NCBI GenBank assembly: GCA_963930645.1 | Contig: OZ005657.1 | Location: 47,324,653-47,388,652 of the forward strand | Source: Salticus scenicus | Taxonomy: Eukaryota; Arthropoda; Arachnida; Araneae; Salticidae | Reading direction: 5' to 3' | DNA: 64,000 bases | Shown: piece after piece, positions 55,618 to 64,000 of the stretch | How positions within the stretch are numbered: the stretch's first letter is position 1 | How the letters are laid out: each line of letters opens with the position of its first letter | Position numbers and translations under genes: made by a program | Notes under the pieces: generated by a model | Told to the model about the DNA's origin: nothing | Seen by the model: the letters and a program-made list of their open reading frames with translations, nothing else | Database searches by the model: none

Positions 55618-56777
55618 TGTCGTGAAACACGACAGTGTTTTTATTTAATTTAATTATTTTTCAATCATTTTAACAAACCCAAATTATTAGATCGCATTTT
55701 ATCCTAAATTTATTTAAGTTTCATTAGTTTCCCGTTCGCCCCTGTAAGTTTACTTCGCGGCGGCGCGAAAAATTCTCTCAACGCTTCTTCCTACTTTTCC
55801 CCTCCTTCCAGCCGGTTTTGGAGGCTTGGTTTCATCCTGCCGTGAGCGCGCGTTCTGATTGGCCGCTAATGCCGTGACGTTTCGTCGCTCGCCGACCTGA
55901 GAGCGGAAAGACTTCTCTCTTCAGCACTTGGATAGCTGAACAGCCGGAGTTAACACGTTTTTGTGGGAAATCGCCGCGCTTCGGCGCGTGCGGCCCACGT
56001 GCCTTTAGCGGTATCGCCGCACGTATATCTACGGATCTAATTTTAGTGTAAAATACGCAGTAATACTTAATATTTCAAAAAAAATAAGGACATAATTACA
56101 TTCTTAAAGACTTTTGTAAACGGATTCCCTAACGTTTGCGTGCATTCGATTTCATCGGAAACAGATGCATGTGGATTATGTCATCCAGTCTCGTAGTCGT
56201 TGATAGAGTCCGGGAGATCTTCATATTCCAAAATTAATTACCTTTATGGGAAAATACACACGCCATCTAAACTAATAATTCACATGCAGAAATATTTGGT
56301 GATTACTTCCCACCTTCAAATTACCAGCCCCACGATGCACATGGATCCTGATTGGAGTTTCCCAGGAGTCAGATCTGCTAAAAACTTTGGAAAAGACGGT
56401 CCCACGGACGAACGTTCCAAACTTCCCTTTTCGAGGCACAATAAAAATCATTTGGTATTGTACATCCTATGGTGTTGTTACTTTCTTCTCAAGACCTTCT
56501 GGTACGTATGGTTATATTTTATTCTTCCACTATTCTTCACCGCGTGATCCTCTCCAGCGATGTTCATAATCACAGAACCTGGAGATCGATCATCAGTTTT
56601 AACTATTCACTGAAACTTTCTAGGTGCATCTAAGCTCAATATGCAGTGCAACTCTGGAACTTAATTTTGGTGATCGTCATAACTACTATAGTTTATTCAT
56701 ATTCAGTTACTACTACAGAATATAAGCTTAGAAATTACATCCTTATGTCGAGAGCAGCCAGAGTCTGCTTTACGACA
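55618..56777 (+). repeat. 5' LTR, 1160 bp
   Basis: Opens with the palindrome TGTCGTGAAACACGACA. A GC-rich block at about 55735-56035 holds GATTGGCC (inverse CCAAT), TGACGTTTCG (CRE-like) and CCCACGTGCC (E-box), and is probably the promoter part. AATAAA at 56440 may serve as poly(A) signal. Open frames inside begin at TTG and lack family motifs. Confidence 0.9.
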
Positions 56778-57239
56778 ATATGGTGCCGTGTTTAGTTTCG
56801 CACGAGGCATCACGCGTATATTTCATTCTTAAAAGTCACCTTATGGAAGAATAAACTGTATTTGACAAATTAATATTATATAAGCTGAACTATTCAGGAA
56901 AGAATTACTGAACAATATGTGGGTCCGATTTGGTTGTTTGCCGTTTCCTCTCCAGCTGAAGTCTGTTGTGTTTTTAAATCAACAAATTTACGTTACCCTC
57001 ATGCTTCACCAGTGTAGCATCCATTAATCGGAGGACGTTCTTGATAATGGACATGCCGGACAGATTTATACAATACTGTACTTATGCAGTGTGAGCTAGG
57101 AATGACTGACATATTATATCGTTTAATTCCACAACCTTCGGGAAATATATCCTTTTTATGTTTCCACAGAATTAATTTTTCTCTAATTTTTTTTTGTCCT
57201 TTAATGTACAACTTATTATTAGGACTGTGACCAAAGGTT

Positions 57240-60200
57240 AATGAGACGTAATCGTCAATATAGAGATAAGACTCCTATTTTTTTTTGTTTTAATTTTTTT
57301 TACAACTATTTAAATTACCAAATCACATTACTTTTATATCCCATAATGTTGGAATTTGATGACTCATCTTTATATTTTTTTATTTTATGCATTTATTGTT
57401 TTATTATTTACAGTTTGGCCAATAATTTTTGTTATATGATATATGTGTGGTATCTATTTTATGATTCTTCTTGTTTTCAGTATTAAACTAGTATCATACA
57501 TTTTTTCAGATTTTGCCAATACTTTTATATATCTATATATTTATATGTTCCTTTCTATTTTATTTTCATTACTAATCTAGGTATATTACAGGTATTATGT
57601 TGGATTCACAAATAGTGAATGTTTGTTTATGCTTCGCCCAATATTTGGGGAACGTGATATATATAGTAACTCATATATAAAAATTTTTTAAGTATTTTTG
57701 ATGCATTTTAATCCTTCTTATCTGTATTTATAGTTTTTTTGTGTATACTTATTTTTTCCATTTTTACAAAAGTACTTTGCATGTCGTATTTTAATCTATG
57801 CAATGATGATGAAAGTTCGTCATATTGAACCAGTATTAGGACATATATTATTTATCTTGTATTAAATTATTGCATTTATTTTTTTAAATTTACAAATGAT
57901 TACATATGTTTTTTTTAATTTCCTAATTTTCATGGTATATGTCTGTTTATTTATTTTTAATAATTCTCGAGTGGGAATTTTAGGTCATGAAATTTTTCTT
58001 TTCACTTACGATATTTATGCACATATGATATAGCAATAAGAGTAAATTTACACTAAAATATTCATCGCATTGGATGGATAGGAAGTATCTACATAAGTTT
58101 TATGTTATGTCTATTACATTTTTATCTCTTTAAAAAAAAAAAAAAAAAATTATTTAATCTGGTTACACAAACAAGTCATTAACATTATTTGACATTTTTT
58201 TTTTGTGCATTTACTTATGTTTTTTTTTGGTGTGTATATCAATTCGTTATGCATAACACATTCACAGTTTGTTTTGCAGACTTAACTCAATAGTTTTTTT
58301 TCATCTCAATTTTTACACATGTGGTTTCCTACAAACGTTTATTTTTTCCACACGACATTTTTTAGCATTGTGTTTAGTGTCACATCTCATTTTGTTCATT
58401 TTTACAAGACTTCAAATTTTTTTTTGCATTTTTCATAACTTCAGTTTATTTCTATAAATCTCCATATAACCTGCACACCATAATGCATTGGGTTAGGAGG
58501 CATCAATTTACATTTTCGATTCACAACTATTTACATTCAGTTAATTTTAGTTATGTTTTATTTAATTTACACACTTTGAGGCTTGAGTTTATCTTGTTCT
58601 GTGTTGGATTGTAGACTTCAACTTGTTCAACTATGGTCAATAGTTTATTTTCACACTTTTTGGACAGCGTTTATTTTGGCGGCGTAAACGACTGTACCGT
58701 TCACAATGGTTACACTTTACACATTTTCACTCACATTCACCAGTTGTTTTGGAGGAGGCAATTTGGTGGTGAGATTTCATAGATTGTTGCGGGTTGACTT
58801 CTGTTCTCTTTCATGGTTCTTGATATGCTTTTGTCTTGATTTATTCAATAGATGAATTTTATTTCATCATTTATTACATACACGTTAATTTTCGTTCATT
58901 GCTTCAGTTGTTTTTTTACCATTCAGGTGCTCTTGTTTACATTATTATAATAGCTCTTCATGTGGTTCTCCTTTCCTGCACTCATTGGCAACCCATCAAT
59001 GGGAATGACGGTTCCTGTTTATGGACAATACACGATGGTACTGCTGGACAGACCTATGCGGTATTGTGTCATTCGTGCAGTTTAGGCAGTGACCACCGTT
59101 TAATATTGTTAACATACATTTTTTATTCATTTCAATAGTTTTTATTTATTTTTTTATAACCTTAGGGTGTTTTTATTTTTTTTATTTACTTTTATAGGGG
59201 AATTATGTTCCTTCTCACTTACACATTACTATTCACACATTCAATAGTTGTCTTATTTAATTGCTATATACAATTAAATTTTCTCTTGTTTGATTCATAT
59301 GTGGTTTGCAATGTTCAATTTGTTTTGTTTGTTTTATTCACATATTTTCATTACTGGTTACACTCTTCAATAGTTTTACTTACTCTACATTTTTGTGCAT
59401 TTGCATTCTCACAGTGGGTCAACTTGTTGATTTAATTTTTGTATTATTCTTCATACTAAGTTATTTTTTTTACGTGACTTTCATATACACATCCACACTT
59501 TTTAACTTTATTTTTGAGATGGTGTTCACTTTTCACACTTCATACATCCTTATAATAGGTTGTTTGCTCATGATCAATAGAGTTATTCATATTATAGATA
59601 TAAAAATTTTTTTTTCTCTCACGTATTACTTTACACTTATATTTGTTTTTTTTTATAACAAACATATATTTTATCACGTGGCCTGGCAAAATAGTTTGCA
59701 GGTAGTTTCGCATTTATACACAACTTAACTGTTTTTGTTTCTCTATGTTATTCAATTCATTTTTCTACTCGTATGATATATTCAATAGCCATACTATGTA
59801 TACACAATTTCCTAGGTACACTTACACATTCTCATTTCATTTTTGGCTTTGGGTTGATTACACGTCACACAATTTAACCCAAATGTAGATTCACATAACC
59901 AATAGTTTTTTTAATGTGACATTTTTTTTGTTTATTTTTTTACCTTTCATACCAAATTATTCAAGTGTACCTCATTGTTAGATGTTACGCTTTGCTTAAG
60001 GGATGGTTTAGTTTACCATTGTTTCCATACAGTAGTTTTCTGAACTTTTCAAAAATCTTTATTTTCACAATGTGTTGTTTTTTTTTTGTATTCAACAATA
60101 GTCATTTTGTTTATACATGATTATCACACTTACACTTACACACTTTTCCATGTTATTAGTTTTAGTGGGTGTTCAATTGTTTACACTCAACATAACCTCA

Positions 60201-60560
60201 TACAATTTTATTTCTGTATAATCAATAGATTTACTCGGATTAGCTATGTGACAGGTTGTTTTGCTGCACTCTCATCACAATTACTCACATACTATTTTAA
60301 ATTTATTTATCTTTTAAGACACATAAATGTACATGTTGTCTAGTAATTTTTTTTGAGTACAATATACAGAATGAAACAAAACTTATTTGTTTTTGTGTTC
60401 AAATTTTCATTTTCTTATTTACATTTTGAATATACACAAAGATCATACTTCCATACTCACATTATTGAATTTACATTTACAATAAGTTTTTTTAGCAATT
60501 ATATTCTATGTATGTATATATGCATTTGTTTTTATAAGTTATATATTAATTTTTATTAAA
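57240..60560. other. T-rich interior of the LARD-like element with CAATAG words
   Basis: About 3.3 kb where the plus strand is strikingly rich in T, with many TTTACAC/CACATTT words. CAATAG occurs at 58288, 58638, 58846, 59133, 59242, 59368, 59575, 59783, 59900, 60096 and 60223 (and 61036 outside), several followed by TTTT. I saw no CTATTG in the same stretch. It is not coding: open frames are only low-complexity Phe/Tyr/Leu/Ile. Confidence 0.7.
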
Positions 60561-61826
60561 AAAAAAAAAAAAAAGAGATTGTATTTTTTCTTACATGTGT
60601 ATTGAACAATTTGACCTCTCTATATCTTTGGGAGCATTTTAAAAATTTAAATATTTGTCATTTTTATGTAAGGCTATGCAAATTATGCATATTGACTACC
60701 ATGGTAGCTGTATCTTTATTATCAGCAAATACTGATTCAAGGCCTGTATTGATATATTGACTAGAGACATGTTTTTATGCCATAGCATTAATGCTCACTT
60801 TAATTTCACATAGTCGACTATATAAAGAAAATGATTCAAATTTTGGCAGATATTTATAAATAATACTCATGAGTTATATAATTTTTTAAATGGTGAGATA
60901 TCTCCTTGGCAAGAGATAATGTTTTTTTTACGATTGCTATTTTAAGTGTTCTCAATTTTTTTGCATTCATTTACATATCCCTTCCCCATTGTGTTAGTTA
61001 CTCATTTTACGACTGTTACAGTCATTTAATTCTTACAATAGTAATAGTAATTCTTACTTACCTTTAAAAATTTCTCCTTTGGTAGTATCGAGAATGTATC
61101 TTCTGCAGGGATACAGTCCTGATGCTTGCCATTCCCCCCCCTCGTCAGTCTGGGAACATTCCGGACCCTGTTCTTGAACTGATGACTTTATTTTTTTTAA
61201 TCAACATTTTTATTTACCAATACTTGTTTTTTTAAGCTACTTGTTTCTTTGTTGGTTAACGTATTTCTAATATTGCACATCAATTCATTCAATGATAACA
61301 GTAATAATTTCAACATTTAGCAATTGAGACTTAAAATGATATTTCATATAAAATTTTTGTCTGTTTTTGTTTTTTTCAAAGCAAGGTTGTAGTAACTAAT
61401 CATGAACTTTAAATTTTCTACAACAATGTATATTTCTAAACCCTTACATTTTTTTTGTACTTCACATTTTCTTTTACAGCGTGATATGTAAATTTAGTAC
61501 TTTATTCATCACATGCAGTCAGCAGGTGTAAGTTCAGTTACATGTAAAATAGTCAAGGAGAACACAAAAATCTGTAGTTGTAAAAAAAAAAAATAGCTTT
61601 ATTTTTATTATTTATACAATCATGTATACTCACCTACTTCTTGTAAAACATCAAGCTCTGTCAGCAAAAAGATGTTGAATTTTTAACAGACATGCTGTGT
61701 GTCTTCCTGTAACCCTCTGTAGGGGACAGTTCTGTGGCCGTCTGATCCATCGTCTTTGCGTCATCTGCTCTTGTTCCTTTTTCCACCTGGTGCTTTATTT
61801 TTTTCAAATCCCTTTTTCGGGGAGTG
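60561..61826. other. Remaining interior of the LARD-like element
   Basis: AT-rich non-coding. A short GC-richer patch (TTCTGCAGGGATACAGTCCT, CTGGGAACATTCCGGACC) lies at 61100-61190. A second richer patch precedes the 3' LTR. Confidence 0.5.
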
Positions 61827-62986
61827 TGTCGTGAAACACGACAGTGTTTTTATTTAATTTAATTATTTTTCAATCATTTTAACAAACCCAAATTATTAGA
61901 TCGCATTTTATCCTAAATTTATTTAAGTTTCATTAGTTTCCCGTTCGCCCCTGTAAGTTTACTTCGCGGCGGCGCGAAAAATTCTCTCAATGCTTCTTCC
62001 TACTTTTCCCCTCCTTCCAGCCGGTTTTGGAGGCTTGGTTTCATCCTGCCGTGAGCGCGCGTTCTGATTGGCCGCTAATGCCGTGACGTTTCGTCGCTCG
62101 CCGACCTGAGAGCGGAAAGACTTCTCTCTTCAGCACTTGGATAGCTGAACAGCCGGAGTTAACACGTTTTTGTGGGAAATCGCCGCGCTTCGGCGCGTGC
62201 GGCCCACGTGCCTTTAGCGGTATCGCCGCACGTATATCTACGGATCTAATTTTAGTGTAAAATATGCAGTAATACTTAATATTTCAAAAAAAATAAGGAC
62301 ATAATTACATTCTTAAAGACTTTTGTAAACGGATTCCCTAACGTTTGCGTGCATTCGATTTCATCGGAAACAGATGCATGTGGATTATGTCATCCAGTCT
62401 CGTAGTCGTTGATAGAGTCCGGGAGATCTTCATATTCCAAAATTAATTACCTTTATGGGAAAATACACACGCCATCTAAACTAATAATTCACATGCAGAA
62501 ATATTTGGTGATTACTTCCCACCTTCAAATTACCAGCCCCACGATGCACATGGATCCTGATTGGAGTTTCCCAGGAGTCAGATCTGCTAAAAACTTTGGA
62601 AAAGACGGTCCCACGGACGAACGTTCCAAACTTCCCTTTTCAAGGCACAATAAAAATCATTTGGTATTGTACATCCTATGGTGTTGTTACTTTCTTCTCA
62701 AGACCTTCTGGTACGTATGGTTATATTTTATTCTTCCACTATTCTTCACCGCGTGATCCTCTCCAGCGATGTTCATAATCACAGAACCTGGAGATCGATC
62801 ATCAGTTTTAACTATTCACTGAAACTTTCTAGGTGCATCTAAGCTCAATATGCAGTGCAACTCTGGAACTTAATTTTGGTGATCGTCATAACTATTATAG
62901 TTTATTCATATTCAGTTACTACTACAGAATATAAGCTTAGAAATTACATCCTTATGTCGAGAGCAGCCAGAGTCTGCTTTACGACA
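61827..62986 (+). repeat. 3' LTR, 1160 bp
   Basis: Near-identical to the 5' LTR. The differences I found are all transitions (for example CTCAACGC / CTCAATGC, AATACGC / AATATGC, TTCGAGG / TTCAAGG and ACTACTAT / ACTATTAT). Confidence 0.9.
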
Positions 62987-63134
62987 GTTAATGATATCCC
63001 AAAAAATATTAATTTCAGCGTGAAAAAAAATATTTTAATACACAGGATGTCAAAATGATTAAATGTTGATGAAATATTGGTGAGCTGGAGCAAGATATAC
63101 AATTTTTTGGCTGTTTAAACTCTAAATTTGTCTC

Positions 63135-63480
63135 TAGGTGGCCACGTTGCTCCTCCAATTGAGATTGCCACAAGTTAAAAAGCCACTGCTTAAAAAAATA
63201 GTTTGTATTACATTTAGAAGAGATTCTGAAAAAGTGTTTAATAACATAATTTCTTTAAATACAGTGCAACAACGATTAAACAAAGCAAGTTTAAGTGCCA
63301 GAAAATCTAAAAAAATTCATTCTTAACGAAAATAATTAGGAAAGTAAGCCTTCAGAGGTTAAAAAAATTTAAAAATGATCAGTTAATTATTGGGTTGAAG
63401 TTGTTTTCTCTGAGGAGTCAAGTTTAACTTATTTCGAGCTGACAGAGACAAGCAGGTCTGATGACGAAAATCTGACCGAC
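63135..63480 (+). pseudogene. Tc1-like transposase remnant (weak)
   Basis: The plus strand reads NNIISLNTVQQRLNKASLSA followed by RKSKKIHS, resembling the Tc1 linker (VSxxTVxRRLxxAGLxARxPxKKP). After breaks, SEESSLTYFEL resembles the catalytic FSDESxFNLF. Stops are frequent. Assignment by motif order only. Confidence 0.4.
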
Positions 63481-63501
63481 TTAATGAAAATCGCACTTTT
63501 A

Positions 63502-63660
63502 CAGGGCTCAAAGTGTTCCTATATTTTCTATTTTTCCTATATATTTCAAAAAATCATGTGAAATGTCCTATATTTTCCTATATTTTATAATTCTTTACAT
63601 TTTTCCTAGATTTCAGAAAATTTTTCCTATATTCTGCTACTTCAGTTTAAGTTTTTCTTA
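63502..63660. mobile_element. hAT-like end with TTCCTATATTTT words
   Basis: CAGGGCTCAAAGTG at 63502 is followed by repeated CCTATATTTT, TTTTCCTATA and TTTTTCCTAGATTTC words, the same design (CAGGG end plus dense subterminal words) as the other hAT-type elements here. The partner end would be outside the window. Confidence 0.5.
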
Positions 63661-64000
63661 CTTGTTTTCTGCTTTCCCTGCTAGGCATCCTATTCAAAAT
63701 TTCTTATCTTTTCAAAATACCATTCATAGTGAAAATAATTGCTTTTTCTTCTCGACATTCACTCTGCTAATGCGATTGGAAATCATATGTTGCATAATTT
63801 GTCATATGTTAATATTGTACACGTTATAAGAAAGTAACAAGATATTGAAAACTTTAACCATAAATTAATTTTATTTCCAATATGTAATTTAAAAAATACA
63901 AAAAAAAAAAAAAAAAAAAAAAAAAGCTTTTAGAATAATCAGATTCTTTTATTTTTTAAAAATTATCAAGATTTCTCAAAGTTTTTGTAGTATTTAAGTT
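63661..64000. other. Unassigned AT-rich sequence
   Basis: Includes a 26-bp A-run near 63900. Nothing else recognised. Confidence 0.5.

Larger units (their letters stand above)
55618..62986 (+). mobile_element. Young LTR element without coding capacity (LARD-like)
   Basis: 7369 bp with 1160-bp LTRs at 55618-56777 and 61827-62986 and a 6-bp direct repeat GTTAAT outside (55612-55617 and 62987-62992). LTRs start TGTCGT and end ACGACA. TGGTGCCGTG at 56781 is a likely primer binding site; a short GGGGAGTG purine run precedes the 3' LTR. The 5049-bp interior has no gag, protease, RT, RNase H or integrase motif in any frame I examined, only short T-rich open frames. This fits a large retrotransposon derivative moved by proteins of another element. 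Only about four substitutions separate the LTRs. Confidence 0.88.

Noticed and set aside
56200..56547. 115-codon open frame present in both LTRs
   Set aside because: Starts at TTG, has no recognised motif, and is kept in both LTRs simply because the LTRs are near-identical.
58836..59728. Membrane-protein-like open frames in the LARD interior
   Set aside because: The Phe/Tyr/Leu/Ile richness is a by-product of T-rich codons. No consistent start context or conserved motif.
63136..63180. Possible last exon of the reductase after an acceptor (TTGTCTCTAG|GTGGCC)
   Set aside because: Phase would fit (G|GT), but the peptide GGHVAPPIEIATS then stops and does not resemble the family C-terminus; it lies at the start of a Tc1-like remnant.
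1..64000. CRISPR arrays, bacterial operons, rRNA genes
   Set aside because: Split genes, eukaryotic retroelements and long homopolymers show a eukaryotic nuclear sequence. The tandem repeats found lack the short-repeat/unique-spacer design of CRISPR.

Overview
The window looks like a piece of a large, AT-rich, repeat-laden animal genome, most likely an arthropod and plausibly a spider or another chelicerate. The reasons are one host gene split by consensus GT..AG introns over more than 40 kb, a BEL/Pao retrotransposon, several Penelope-like (PLE) fragments with GIY-YIG nuclease domains, mariner, Tc1, hAT and piggyBac-type transposons, and many long A/T homopolymers. The lineage is inferred from repeat content; no rRNA or mitochondrial marker is present.

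The only host gene I can support runs on the + strand from about 12.4 kb past the right edge. Exons at 12409-14014, 42821-42979, 44548-44643 and 53056-53196 join in frame, all in phase 1, into a protein whose C-terminal part matches the biliverdin reductase B / NADPH flavin reductase family (Rossmann GxxGxxG at residues 519-525). Before that domain lie about 510 residues of an acidic, Ser-rich, roughly 16-residue repeat, which the usual ~200-residue family members do not have. The last exon(s) are not in the window. Intron 1 is 28.8 kb, intron 2 is 1.6 kb, intron 3 is 8.4 kb.

Region by region: 0-3.1 kb is AT-rich with DNA-transposon ends and a minisatellite. 3.1-8.9 kb is a broken BEL/Pao element with 226-bp LTRs and a 5-bp target duplication. 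9.2-10.9 kb is a retroposon with its own minisatellite. 11.5-12.3 kb is a possible promoter followed by a hAT-type non-autonomous element. Intron 1 holds PLE fragments (17.0-18.4 and 25.9-26.8 kb), a CTCF-motif-like 120-bp array (19.7-20.0 kb), a ~600-bp tandem duplication (20.3-21.4 kb), a TTAA-flanked piggyBac-like MITE (22.9 kb), a mariner (28.0-31.1 kb) with two nested insertions, a hAT transposase pseudogene (32.5-36.1 kb) with a nested MITE, a Tc1 element (37.5-39.1 kb), a tRNA-derived SINE and minisatellite-bearing retroposons (40.7-42.6 kb). Intron 3 has hAT ends, a ~140-bp array and a second hAT transposase remnant. Intron 4 has two foldback elements and then a 7.4-kb LTR element at 55618-62986 with 1160-bp LTRs that differ at only about four sites and no recognisable coding capacity (LARD-like).

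The least explained signals are the repeat extension on the reductase, the T-rich interior of the LARD-like element with a recurring CAATAG word, the repeated head-to-head PLE hairpins with hammerhead-like core words, and the array of CTCF-motif-like sites. All positions, splice junctions and target duplications were read by eye; family names rest on recognised protein motifs, and no database search was run.
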